This document shows, one piece after another, positions 1 to 8,648 of a stretch of 64,000 bases of DNA. The stretch comes from Pinibacter aurantiacus (lineage in GTDB: Bacteria > Bacteroidota > Bacteroidia > Chitinophagales > Chitinophagaceae): assembly GCF_019130065.1 (NCBI RefSeq), contig NZ_JAHSPG010000018.1, positions 434,001 to 498,000 on the forward strand, written 5' to 3'. The notes below the pieces were generated by a model. It was not told the origin of the DNA, ran no database searches, and was given only the letters and a program-made list of their open reading frames with translations. A program made the position numbers and the translations under genes. How positions within the stretch are numbered: the stretch's first letter is position 1; every line of letters starts with the position of its first letter.

Positions 1-150
1 CTTTGAAAAAAGGAGCAGGAAAAGTCGAATATTTTTAAAAGATCGAAGGAACATATATCTTTAAACAAGAATATCTCCCCTATAAACACTTTCCTTGTCA
101 GCATTGTGTTGTTGATAATTTATCCGGCCAATCATCTAAACCATTAAACC
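1..150. other. left-edge region without a complete gene
   Basis: No gene start or full reading frame could be supported here. A short stretch open in one frame from the edge to about position 63 may be the tail of an upstream gene, but nothing in it is recognisable. The rest is the leader of the exported protein that starts at 151. Confidence 0.4.
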
Positions 151-1905
151 ATGAAGGCATTACCAATTGTATTCGCAGGGCTTTTTATTGCCCTTAACGT
201 TCACGGCCAGGAAAAAAACAGTTTTCACTCCACTGTGAAGCTGGAAGAGCTCTCCAATAAAAAAGACAAATCGGTAGACTCCGTAGCACTGGGCGACCTC
301 AACGAAATTTATATCAAAATAGACTCCGCTTCTTTTGATACAACAAAGACAAAAGCTAAAATATTCAGCAGCCTCGACGGCGGAAAAGCTGACATTTTCC
401 CAACCATATCGTCGACAAAATTCACAGTAGGCAGTGATGGCAGCCTTACAGTTAAGTTTGTTTTCTGGGAAGAAATATCGCTTCCTAAGCCACGCACGCG
501 CAATATGCAAACAGTAACATATCTTGAGGACAGTGTCTATAAAAAAGATGGAAAAGAAGTTACTGCAAAGGTGCCACGAACTGAAAGCATCGAAAGTAAA
601 TCCTTAAACACATTTATAAATACACTAGGCAGCTCTAATAAAGTCTTCCAAAATGTAACAGAGGCTAAAGATGTAACCGATACTGTCAACCAGGTTTCGC
701 ATGTCGACGAAAGAACAACCACACTCGTTTTTGCAAAGGACGTAAAGCCTAAAACGCAAGCGCAGCAGGTAGGCGACGAAGCCTCTGACCGGGCGAACTA
801 CGCCCTTAGTCAGCCCGCAGAATTTCAAAATGTTGGCAAAATAATTATGGTTTCAGAAGACATTCCAGTGTGTGAGAAAAAGGACAAAAAGGTTGATACG
901 CTAAGCATGTCTAAAATAAAATCCGTCGAGATCAACATTCAAAACGGCGTTATCATGAGGCGCGGGTTACGCGTTGAACTCGCAGATGGACGAAAATTTA
1001 CAAACGAAAAGTCGCCCATTAATTTTCCTTCTTTTGGAAAAAGAACAGGAGACAGGTTATATAGAACAGACATGAGATTTCATGAGTATGTTCAATTAGG
1101 AGATGTTATAGACTATGTTACCACCGGTAGGTTTAGCTATCCGGATGACACTACTTTTGTTTTAAATGAAGATCATCCTAAGCAGCTTTTAGTTGCTGCT
1201 TCCTCTCTCAACAACCTATTGGACGTAAGCATATATACTGACCTGTTGGGTTTATTAGATCATAAACCAAACGGATTAATACAAACCGAAGTTGCAGGCA
1301 ATTTCCAAAGCAACTCTGCCATTCTTCCAAACACCGATATAGGTTTTCATAATTTCATGCGACCCTATGTGCGGCTGTCAAAACTGGATAGCAAGTATGC
1401 AAGTCTGGATTCCAGCAACATCAAGGCGGGCCCTGGCAATAAAGACACTGTCAACCGGACTTATCTCAACCAGATTTCCTATCTCCAGGCAGGCATTCTC
1501 ATGAATATCGTACGATTTGGTATTGGCATAAATCAAACTATCTACGTGAATATTGGAGCCGATGTCAATCTAGTAAATACGGACAGTCTCTATAAGCAGG
1601 ATATAACCTTCTTCAATTATTACCCCGAGATAGCATACAATATCGTTAGGTTAAACAACTTTGGAATGGATTTGACATTGCGTTTCCTGAATCAATATTT
1701 AGGCGGAAGCAGCAAAGACAAGTTTGTTAACAATACCGGCATCTGGATATTTAAACCACAAGCCACCTTATACTATTACCCTTCAAAGGACATCAGCAAG
1801 AAATTATATCTACGTTTCAACTATTATGCAAATTGGAGCGACAATCACTACAATTTCACGCAGTTTCAACTTGGCTACAAAACCAATCTGTCATTTAAAA
1901 AATGA
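151..1905 (+). CDS. exported, probably outer-membrane beta-rich protein of unknown function
   Basis: The 584-residue product begins with a clear signal peptide (hydrophobic core PIVFAGLFIALNV, probable cut after HGQ). Residues of about 20-370 are polar and soluble-looking. The last 200 or so alternate polar and aromatic residues (LYYYPSKD, YLRFNYYANW, FQLGYKTNLSFKK), as outer-membrane beta strands do. I do not recognise the family. The next gene starts 23 bases downstream, so the two are probably cotranscribed. A periplasmic domain plus a small C-terminal barrel is my inference. A wholly periplasmic beta protein is the alternative. Confidence 0.7.
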   Translation: MKALPIVFAGLFIALNVHGQEKNSFHSTVKLEELSNKKDKSVDSVALGDLNEIYIKIDSASFDTTKTKAKIFSSLDGGKADIFPTISSTKFTVGSDGSLTVKFVFWEEISLPKPRTRNMQTVTYLEDSVYKKDGKEVTAKVPRTESIESKSLNTFINTLGSSNKVFQNVTEAKDVTDTVNQVSHVDERTTTLVFAKDVKPKTQAQQVGDEASDRANYALSQPAEFQNVGKIIMVSEDIPVCEKKDKKVDTLSMSKIKSVEINIQNGVIMRRGLRVELADGRKFTNEKSPINFPSFGKRTGDRLYRTDMRFHEYVQLGDVIDYVTTGRFSYPDDTTFVLNEDHPKQLLVAASSLNNLLDVSIYTDLLGLLDHKPNGLIQTEVAGNFQSNSAILPNTDIGFHNFMRPYVRLSKLDSKYASLDSSNIKAGPGNKDTVNRTYLNQISYLQAGILMNIVRFGIGINQTIYVNIGADVNLVNTDSLYKQDITFFNYYPEIAYNIVRLNNFGMDLTLRFLNQYLGGSSKDKFVNNTGIWIFKPQATLYYYPSKDISKKLYLRFNYYANWSDNHYNFTQFQLGYKTNLSFKK

Positions 1906-1928
1906 CGTAACTGAAATAAAAGTAAGAT

Positions 1929-3251
1929 ATGAAACCACTATTGATAATATTTCTTGCTGTCATACTTTTTGCAGTATATAAGCTATACCTGGCATACACG
2001 AAAAGTCAATTATTGCCCGGGCCCAACGCAGAGAGATTAGGTACGCAGACGGTAAATGCACGCATCTATCACCAGCTGCTATTGGATGGAAGCCCCTGCA
2101 CGTTTAAGCATGATGCATTTATAATATGCTTTGAAAAAGCGTACAGAAACAAATTGCAAAAGGTAAACGGACAAGAGAAAGAATTTTCAGTAACAGACCA
2201 ATATACGATTTTCGATCTTGATACAAATCTTGCTATTCTTGACAAAAAAGGTTTACAGGATACCAAAGACCTGGTCAAGCGAACATTAGATGACCCAAAG
2301 CCAATTGTGATGACACATTGGATTGAAACCAGTGAAAAGGGATATGCGATCAGGTACAACGCGTACGATCATTTAACCAACGCATCTTATGATTTACCGG
2401 AACGCGCAAATACCGAGTATGAAAGTATAGGCGAGCTGATCAAGGACAAAATTGATAAAAAAGAATATACGCATCTGATAATCGCATGCACCGGCTGGAA
2501 TAATTACCAGGACAATTCTTTGGAAACTTATCACAGGTGGCTCAGCTACATCCAAAACGCCGCCAATGAAGACAAGCGAGGAGATTCATTCAAGCCTTTC
2601 TTTATTGGCATAACGTGGGCGTCGCGCTGGCCGGCGCCGGCTATTAGTTTTTTCAACAAGGCCAATGATGCAGACGAACTGGGCATGACGCATATCTGCA
2701 CTTTATTATGGAAATACATTTTACCCAAGTTGAAAAATACAATTCCTGTAATTACGATTGGCCACAGCTTTGGCGCACGTATTATGTCACGGGCAAACCA
2801 TAGTCGTTTCATGCATACAGGATGGGATACTACCACACACGTTGATCTGGCCATTGAATTCCAGGGAGCTTATTCTATTTCCAGGTTTTGCGAAAAGAAA
2901 GGAAACAACGGTGGCATGTATACCGTTGATATTCCTGTAAAAAAACATTTCATGACATGCAGCAGGTATGATCATGCGGTAAAGCAAGCCATTTACACAA
3001 AAAGTTATATTGGAGACAACAAATCTATTGGACGTTTAGAAGACAACAAAACTGCCTCGCTTTTTTTTGAATTTAATGAAACAGACAGTACGGGCCAACT
3101 TGCACACCCGGTGCAGGATAAGCCAAAGGTATTGGTAAACGCAGAGAATATTATTTTCAGGATAAGCAGTTTTTTGGCGGGTGCACACGGAGATGTGAGC
3201 AATCACGAAACCGGAAGATTTATGTGGGAGTTAATCAAAAAATACACCTAA
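1929..3251 (+). CDS. membrane-anchored alpha/beta hydrolase-like protein
   Basis: The 440-residue product starts with one hydrophobic segment (residues 3-23, LLIIFLAVILFAVYKLY) that would act as an N-terminal anchor. The main body has a nucleophile-elbow pattern, ITIGHSFGARIMS, near residue 280, preceded by a beta-strand-like stretch (NTIPVITI). This is the arrangement of serine esterases and lipases of the alpha/beta hydrolase fold. A late histidine in AGAHGDVSNHETGRF could complete the triad. It follows the exported protein at 151-1905 by 23 bases, suggesting a two-gene operon acting in the envelope. The substrate cannot be read from the sequence. Confidence 0.65.
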   Translation: MKPLLIIFLAVILFAVYKLYLAYTKSQLLPGPNAERLGTQTVNARIYHQLLLDGSPCTFKHDAFIICFEKAYRNKLQKVNGQEKEFSVTDQYTIFDLDTNLAILDKKGLQDTKDLVKRTLDDPKPIVMTHWIETSEKGYAIRYNAYDHLTNASYDLPERANTEYESIGELIKDKIDKKEYTHLIIACTGWNNYQDNSLETYHRWLSYIQNAANEDKRGDSFKPFFIGITWASRWPAPAISFFNKANDADELGMTHICTLLWKYILPKLKNTIPVITIGHSFGARIMSRANHSRFMHTGWDTTTHVDLAIEFQGAYSISRFCEKKGNNGGMYTVDIPVKKHFMTCSRYDHAVKQAIYTKSYIGDNKSIGRLEDNKTASLFFEFNETDSTGQLAHPVQDKPKVLVNAENIIFRISSFLAGAHGDVSNHETGRFMWELIKKYT

Positions 3252-3508
3252 CCATAACCGTTATAATACACCACATATGGTTTACCGCAATTTTTTGCAG
3301 TTCGAATAATGTGCAGTTCCTCTGGTTCTAACTCATTGCTTTGTCTTGATATTTCTATTATTTTGATTTGTTCGTCATTGTACTTTTTGGGGAAATAAAT
3401 CGCTTCGTTCGCATTAGACCCGGAAATTTCTTTTTCAGAAACTTCAGAATAACTATAACCATTGCCGATACAATCAATAAGACCATTAGTGGATGAATTT
3501 TTATAAGG
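3248..3508 (-). pseudogene. start-less remnant of an unknown gene
   Basis: Read on the minus strand, 86 codons are open between an in-frame stop at 3509-3511 and a TAG at 3248-3250. The stretch has no ATG, GTG or TTG that would make a plausible start. Its composition is protein-like, with YSEVSEKEISGSNANEAIYF and a C-terminus GKPYVVYYNGYG. It overlaps the end of the hydrolase gene by four bases, tail to tail. I read it as the 3' end of a gene whose front was lost. A chance open frame cannot be excluded. Confidence 0.3.
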
Positions 3509-3739
3509 TTACTTGATTTTGTTTTCTGAAAGTTCAGATGTCTCTCACTTTTGATTTAAATACAAGAGGAGAGTTCTAAGGTGCTCCGGATTTCCCCGGA
3601 AATGCAGCTATCCAGAGCACTGTGACACGTTTCAATCAATTCAAAAGTAGGCAATAGTGATTCACCGCAATTTCGAAAATCGGCAAATCACTTATAAAAA
3701 ATGGCTTTAGCATTTCCTTGCATTTTCGCTCTGCTAACG
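3509..3739. other. gap between convergent genes, with one weak hairpin
   Basis: No gene was seen. A 10-base stem with one G-U pair (3581-3590 with 3611-3620) lies between the convergent hydrolase and the minus-strand membrane protein. It could be a terminator, but no T-run follows it on either strand. Confidence 0.3.
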
Positions 3740-4543
3740 TTAATATTTTGAAAGCATGTTTGAAAGATTTTGTAAGGAGTCGAAGTGGTCATCTGATAAT
3801 GTTTGTAGTTGGCCGTTCAAATCCGCAAGTCTTTTTGTAAAAGCTGTATATATATCTGTATAGAAATCTTCCAATTCATTTGAATAATATTTTGATCGAT
3901 CCGTAGCGACTTTATCATTTTGTGAGCCATCTTTCATTTGCATCTGGTAATGCCTGATTTTGTCAATAATTTCTAAGTGCAATTCAGCGTGCATAGATAG
4001 TATTACTTCATCCTGGTAATCTAACAATTTTGACATTTTATCTTTCAATCGATCTCTTGCCTCAGTCAAAAATAAGGGGCCGTTATTGTACATTGAAAGA
4101 TATTCATCACGCCTTTCTATTAAATGAATTTGTAGTTTATCAAGTTCATTTTTAATGAAATGATCAATGTCATTGTTGGTAAAATTTGTATTAAAAGCGG
4201 GCATGCCAATTTTAAGCGACAACCGTTTTACATTTTGGATGCCCAGTCTAAAACGAAATCTTTTTAGCGACCGCTTATCGTAGAGATGTTCCTTTGTTGC
4301 TGTGTAAATAAAACACACTATTACAATTGGAGCCGCCAACAAAATTATTCCTGAAATGACTACAACTATTTTAAGCAGGCTTGCCATTGCTTTCGAGTGG
4401 CCATCTAAAAATGTAAAAAATTGACCTAGTTCTTTGTCAAAAAACAACCAGCATAATCCAGGTGTAAAAACGATAGTAGAGAGTGCTATTATTCCAACGA
4501 TCGATAGAAATGATTCAATCCTTTTTTTTGTTATGGGATGCAT
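3740..4543 (-). CDS. two-helix membrane protein of unknown function
   Basis: I place the start at the ATG ending at 4543 (MHPITKKRIESF), giving 267 residues. A longer frame reaches back to 4684, but its extra 47 residues look like untranslated leader. Two hydrophobic segments follow (about residues 15-35, IVGIIALSTIVFTPGLCWLFF, and about 50-78, IVVVISGIILLAAPIVIVCF). The remaining 190 residues are charged and probably helical, ending in a likely coiled-coil stretch (LADLNGQLQTLSDDHFDSLQ). No family was recognised. The dicarboxylate-type transporter upstream on the same strand is the nearest neighbour. Confidence 0.55.
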   Translation of the reverse strand: MHPITKKRIESFLSIVGIIALSTIVFTPGLCWLFFDKELGQFFTFLDGHSKAMASLLKIVVVISGIILLAAPIVIVCFIYTATKEHLYDKRSLKRFRFRLGIQNVKRLSLKIGMPAFNTNFTNNDIDHFIKNELDKLQIHLIERRDEYLSMYNNGPLFLTEARDRLKDKMSKLLDYQDEVILSMHAELHLEIIDKIRHYQMQMKDGSQNDKVATDRSKYYSNELEDFYTDIYTAFTKRLADLNGQLQTLSDDHFDSLQNLSNMLSKY

Positions 4544-4699
4544 GATTCCTGGTTTTAATACAATGAAAGGGTGGATGCATAAGATGTTTACATATTTGTA
4601 TTGGTTGTATATATGAAATGTTATCGTTGATAAATAGCTACATTGGTTGGGAGATTGAGCTCTTGCAGGTAAAATCCGGGCCATCCGTAAACGACGCGT

Positions 4700-6118
4700 T
4701 TAAAAAATAATAAACATCAACAATGCAATCAGCAAAGGCGCGATACCGCCTAACAGAAGGCCAACTGTTCTAAAATCCGACGCATGCAGAACCCCTGAGC
4801 TGTAAGCAATGGCATTGGGAGGAGTAGAAATTGGTAGTATAACAGCTGAGGAGGCAGAAAGTGCTATTAGTGTACAAACAGCCACGGTGTGCGTGGGTAG
4901 TAAAGTCGCTCCAATAGGAATTAAGATACTCGCCGCAGCTGTAGTGCTCATAAAATTGGAAACAATGCTGGTCATATATGCGAGTATTATAAAAATGAAA
5001 AGGATCGAGGACGAACCAAATTTGATCGCATTTACAAAATAATCTGCAAGACCGGTATTCGTTACGGCCATGCCCAGCGTAAGGCTACCAGCTACCAGTA
5101 TCAATGTGTCCCACGGAAGTTTGGGAATATCATCGGCCACGATAATGCCAGTGGCAGTGTAACATACAATGGGAACAAATGAGATGACAGCCAGCGGAAT
5201 ATTGATATAGCTTGAAAATACCCAAAGTACAATCGTGAGAATGGTGATGATAATGGCCACAGTTCGCCTTAAGATGGTTTCGCTATCCGGCTGTGCCGTG
5301 TTTTGTTCCGCAAACAGCTCATCTATGTTTACACGATCAAGGCTTGAATGATAAAAACGCTTGAGAAACCGCCAAAGCCAATAAACCAGGAACACACACA
5401 ATGGCAAACCAAAATAGAGCCATTCCGTGAAACCCATTCTAAGCCCTTTTGATTCTATAACACCTGCAGCTATAAGATTGGCTGGAGTTGAAATGATGGT
5501 GCCCATGCCGCCCACCGCTGCAGTGATGGCAACACCTAAAACAAGGCTTTTTGACAAAGGGTCATCCTTGCCGAGTTTGTCTGTAAGCGGTGTTATGGTT
5601 ATCAGCATCAACGCTGCCGTGGCAGTATTTGACATGAATAAAGAAAGGACCAGTGTAACAAGCATTACACTAAATAAAACCTGGTGTGGTTTTTCACCAA
5701 AACGTTTTAATGTATACCTCGCAAACAATTTATCCAGCCCTGTATTGACGGCACCCTGGGCCAGGAAAAAGCCGCCCATAAGGAGCCACATCATCGGGCT
5801 TGACCATGTATTGACATACTGCTCCCAATGTCCCTCCGTCTTCTTGTCTGCAATGAACACAACAGCGAAACCCATAATGAGCAGGCTCACAGCAAAAGGA
5901 GGAATGGCTTCTGTTATCCATAAACCTGTAGCGAGAATTAAAAGGAACAATGCATTTCTTGTTTCCAGTTGCAAACTTGTCAGGTTCAATAAGCCTATGG
6001 CCAGTGCCGCAAAAAAAGAAGTCACAACAAGATTATACACATTGCGTCGCAAGGGCGATCGGTTTCTCCTTCTCTTCAGTCCGTTCCAGATTGTTTTTAT
6101 CGCTTTGAAAATGTCCAT
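4700..6118 (-). CDS. DASS/SLC13-family sodium-coupled anion (dicarboxylate or sulfate) transporter
   Basis: This 472-residue, strongly hydrophobic protein has about 11-13 membrane segments. Two family hallmarks are visible: the first substrate/sodium motif SNTATAALMLI and the second, SNFMSTTAAASILIPI. There is also the signature-like ISTPANLIAAG and, near the end, LPISTPPNAIAYSSG. Members of the divalent anion:Na+ symporter family import succinate, malate, citrate or sulfate across the inner membrane. The substrate cannot be assigned from these motifs. Length and motif order are normal for the family. The gene is divergent from the small membrane protein at 6517, with 400 bases between them. 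Confidence 0.88.
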   Translation of the reverse strand: MDIFKAIKTIWNGLKRRRNRSPLRRNVYNLVVTSFFAALAIGLLNLTSLQLETRNALFLLILATGLWITEAIPPFAVSLLIMGFAVVFIADKKTEGHWEQYVNTWSSPMMWLLMGGFFLAQGAVNTGLDKLFARYTLKRFGEKPHQVLFSVMLVTLVLSLFMSNTATAALMLITITPLTDKLGKDDPLSKSLVLGVAITAAVGGMGTIISTPANLIAAGVIESKGLRMGFTEWLYFGLPLCVFLVYWLWRFLKRFYHSSLDRVNIDELFAEQNTAQPDSETILRRTVAIIITILTIVLWVFSSYINIPLAVISFVPIVCYTATGIIVADDIPKLPWDTLILVAGSLTLGMAVTNTGLADYFVNAIKFGSSSILFIFIILAYMTSIVSNFMSTTAAASILIPIGATLLPTHTVAVCTLIALSASSAVILPISTPPNAIAYSSGVLHASDFRTVGLLLGGIAPLLIALLMFIIF

Positions 6119-6516
6119 CAGTAGCGTATGATTTTTGAAATGCCAGATGCAAAGAATACAAATAAAGTGTGATTTGGTTCGATATCGAGGCCTTCACACA
6201 ACAAGCATGGGAGGTGCGATTGCCGCATTCATCGCCAGAACTTTTCCGCATAACCGGACGGATTCTCCGGCGGCATTTTTCTGTACAACAGGACAGGTTT
6301 AGATAAGGACGAAAATGACTGGTTCTACAGCAGTTGGTTGGAATAAAAATTTATAAATGGATGATAAATGTGATCGGTATTTATTATTTTGTTTGTTTTT
6401 TAACCCTGATTAAAAACAAATAAACTTTACCGTGTTGCAAGCTATAGAATGTTTATGTTCTTGAAACTTGCATTACCCAAAAACATTCCTTACGAAACCC
6501 AAACCCAAAAATCATC
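6119..6516. other. divergent intergenic region
   Basis: The region separates the minus-strand anion transporter from the plus-strand small membrane protein and must hold the promoters of both. I found no convincing gene, repeat or exact Bacteroidota promoter pair in it. The stretch from about 6360 is very AT-rich. Confidence 0.4.
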
Positions 6517-6861
6517 ATGGAAACATCCGTAGTTACTCAATCTGCCTCAAAGACGCAAATTTACAACCAGGCAGCCCGCCTTCTTATTGAAGAAAAACAA
6601 TCTTCTGAACAGGCAATCCAATCTTTAATAAGCACCGGCGTTGACGAACTAGAAGCGACAACTGCAGTAGAGGACCTTCATGGACAAATTATTGCTGCCA
6701 AGAAAAAGCATGCGGAAAAAGATATGCTTTACGGCGCACTCTGGTGTGTCGGCGGAACTGTTGCCACACTAGCCAACATAGGTTTTATATTTTGGGGCGC
6801 CATCGTTTTTGGAGGCATCCAATTTTTCAGAGGCGTTATTAATCACACATCCGCTAAGTAA
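6517..6861 (+). CDS. small two-helix membrane protein
   Basis: The 114-residue product has a soluble helical N-terminal half (LIEEKQSSEQAIQSLIST) that looks like a small three-helix unit. Two adjacent hydrophobic segments follow at about 72-105 (GALWCVGGTVATLANIGFIF and WGAIVFGGIQFF). The start is an ATG after a polypurine stretch. I do not recognise the family and the neighbours do not suggest a role. Confidence 0.6.
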   Translation: METSVVTQSASKTQIYNQAARLLIEEKQSSEQAIQSLISTGVDELEATTAVEDLHGQIIAAKKKHAEKDMLYGALWCVGGTVATLANIGFIFWGAIVFGGIQFFRGVINHTSAK

Positions 6862-6965
6862 AGTTAGTGCCTCTTAACAGTACCATTAAAAAGTAGTATC
6901 CTGTCAATAGTCGATCGATCTTTGCAAGGCGGCATAGAAAATATATAACAGACAACTTTTTAAAA

Positions 6966-7325
6966 ATGGAAAAAGTAATCATTGAAGAAAAACTGACATT
7001 ATTCTCTGAGTATTGGAGTCCAAAAATTGTTGGCGAACTAAATGGACAACATGTTAAACTTGCAAAATTTAAAGGTGCTTTTGTCTGGCATAAACATGAC
7101 AACGAGGATGAAATGTTTTTAGTAGTCGATGGTGTTTTGAAAATGGAATTTCGGGACAAGACGATTGAAATTTCAAAAAACGAATTTTTAATAGTTCCGA
7201 AAGGAATAGAGCATCGGCCATATGCAGAAAATGAAGTGGCTGTTCTGCTTTTTGAGCCTGCCACCACTCTAAACACCGGCGACAAAGAAAATGAATGGAC
7301 AAAACGCAATATAGACAGCATATAA
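6966..7325 (+). CDS. single-domain cupin protein
   Basis: The 119-residue product is one cupin_2 barrel. The first cupin motif reads VWHKHDNEDEMFLVVDG (His-X-His, Glu, Gly). The second is around PKGIEHRPYAENE, giving three histidines and one glutamate as likely metal ligands. Small cupins of this kind bind a metal and act as isomerases, dioxygenases or sensors, and sequence alone does not say which. The gene ends in front of a strong hairpin shared with the convergent ABC gene. Confidence 0.85.
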   Translation: MEKVIIEEKLTLFSEYWSPKIVGELNGQHVKLAKFKGAFVWHKHDNEDEMFLVVDGVLKMEFRDKTIEISKNEFLIVPKGIEHRPYAENEVAVLLFEPATTLNTGDKENEWTKRNIDSI

Positions 7326-7345
7326 AAGGGAAATGTATTTTCTGA

Positions 7346-7385
7346 CCAAAGGTTTGAGGTTAAAGTTATGGCCTCAAACCTTTGG
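7346..7385. terminator. bidirectional hairpin terminator between cupin and ABC genes
   Basis: A perfect 14-base stem (7346-7359 with 7372-7385) with a 12-base loop sits between two convergent genes. It overlaps the last codons of the minus-strand ABC gene. Position and symmetry fit a terminator used from both sides. Confidence 0.7.
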
Positions 7386-8043
7386 CTGTTGCCGGTAAAT
7401 AGCCGAATTCTTCCATGTCATTGTTGTTGTTTAAAAGATGAGTTTTACCATTGGTAAGCACATATGCAGTATCGGCAATATCCAATATTGCGTTATATAG
7501 ATGATCTGTGAGAATAATTCCCTTGTTTAGTTTTTCTTCAATCATTAGTTGACTGATTTTTTCTATTTGCAAAGGCATTAAATGAGTAAAGGGCTCATCT
7601 AAGATGACGAACTGCGTTTTTGATTTTAGTATTAGGTAAGTTTCAAGGAAACGCCTTTCTCCTCCGGATAAATTGCCGACCCTTTGATTTAGCTTAGTGG
7701 TAAATTCAGGAAAGCGATTGTCGAATTCGATAAAATCCAATTCAAAATCTTTAAAAATCCGCTTTAACCTTAAAAAGCCAGGTACAAAATTGAATTGAGG
7801 TAAGAATCTTAATAAATCGGGTCTGCTAAAAGGATGAGCTATTTGTTTACCATCAAACCGAATTGATTTATCCTGCGTCTCCAATTCCCCATATATAATC
7901 TTAAACAGGGAAGTCTTTCCTTGTCCATTTCTACCTAGCAGTGCAGTTATTTTTGTAGTCTCGCATTTTAAATATACATCAGATAATATCATTCGTTCAC
8001 CAAACGAAAGCCGGATGCTGTCAAGCTCTAAAACGTGTTTCAT
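7366..8043 (-). CDS. ABC transporter ATP-binding protein
   Basis: The 225-residue nucleotide-binding domain has a Walker A motif (GRNGQGKT, about residues 37-44), the ABC signature (LSGGERR) and a Walker B (FVILDEPF). A switch-type histidine follows in ILTDHLY. Length is normal for a stand-alone ATPase. Its start codon overlaps the stop of the 103-residue membrane protein upstream by four bases, so the pair is translationally coupled and probably forms one small exporter or membrane-remodelling complex. The substrate is unknown. Confidence 0.88.
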   Translation of the reverse strand: MKHVLELDSIRLSFGERMILSDVYLKCETTKITALLGRNGQGKTSLFKIIYGELETQDKSIRFDGKQIAHPFSRPDLLRFLPQFNFVPGFLRLKRIFKDFELDFIEFDNRFPEFTTKLNQRVGNLSGGERRFLETYLILKSKTQFVILDEPFTHLMPLQIEKISQLMIEEKLNKGIILTDHLYNAILDIADTAYVLTNGKTHLLNNNNDMEEFGYLPATAKGLRP

Positions 8044-8351
8044 CGTAATTTATTTACCTGAACAATTGTGAAGAGATATAGTAGAATGTCGAAAACTAAC
8101 GTAGTTGTCCATAGAATTTTCTTTGATACCCCCAGATTTTGATAGTAATAAAACTCGCGGCTTTTATTGGTTCTAATGAAGTGGTAGATAATAAACAGTG
8201 TTACTAGTTTGCCCAAAAATAGCGTGGCAAAAATAGGATAACCATATTCCCAAAATAAATACGAGAAAGCTGATGTTAATAGGAAGCTCGCAAAAAAATA
8301 GCTACGATAGAAGGTTGTAATTACTCTTATCTTAAACAAGATCGTCTTCAT
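8040..8351 (-). CDS. small membrane protein, likely partner of the adjacent ABC ATPase
   Basis: The 103 residues hold three hydrophobic segments (about 17-33, 40-60 and 82-98). No family was recognised. The four-base ATGA overlap with the downstream ATPase gene indicates a shared transcript and probably a shared complex. It is far shorter than a usual permease, so it may oligomerise or need another membrane subunit encoded elsewhere. Confidence 0.6.
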   Translation of the reverse strand: MKTILFKIRVITTFYRSYFFASFLLTSAFSYLFWEYGYPIFATLFLGKLVTLFIIYHFIRTNKSREFYYYQNLGVSKKILWTTTLVFDILLYLFTIVQVNKLR

Positions 8352-8648
8352 GTAGTTCTCTTTTGTACATATAAATGTAGCATGTCAATCTTTTCTATTT
8401 TGTTAAATGCGTTTTTTCAAACTATAACAGGGGCGTTTTTTTACTAGCATTTTCAAATCTTCGCATACGGACCAATGATAGGTGCGACAGACCTTAAACC
8501 TTGCTTTATTGCCCGCACTCATACATGGTCAGGATAACAGTTTTGTTGGTGAAAAATTGCCGGGTTCGAACAAAAAATGCTATGAGCTGTTTTGGCTTAT
8601 TTGTTAAACGGTCATTCAAAATCAATTTTTTACAAAAACAACCTGGTC

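Noticed and set aside
4544-4684. 47-residue extension of the two-helix membrane protein
   Set aside because: The stretch lacks conserved-looking features, and the ATG ending at 4543 gives a natural basic start before the first helix.
5427-6131. 234-codon plus-strand frame
   Set aside because: Antisense to the DASS transporter, which has all family motifs.
8592-8648. Upstream TTG start for the sulfatase
   Set aside because: It would place 19 residues before an evident signal peptide at 8649.
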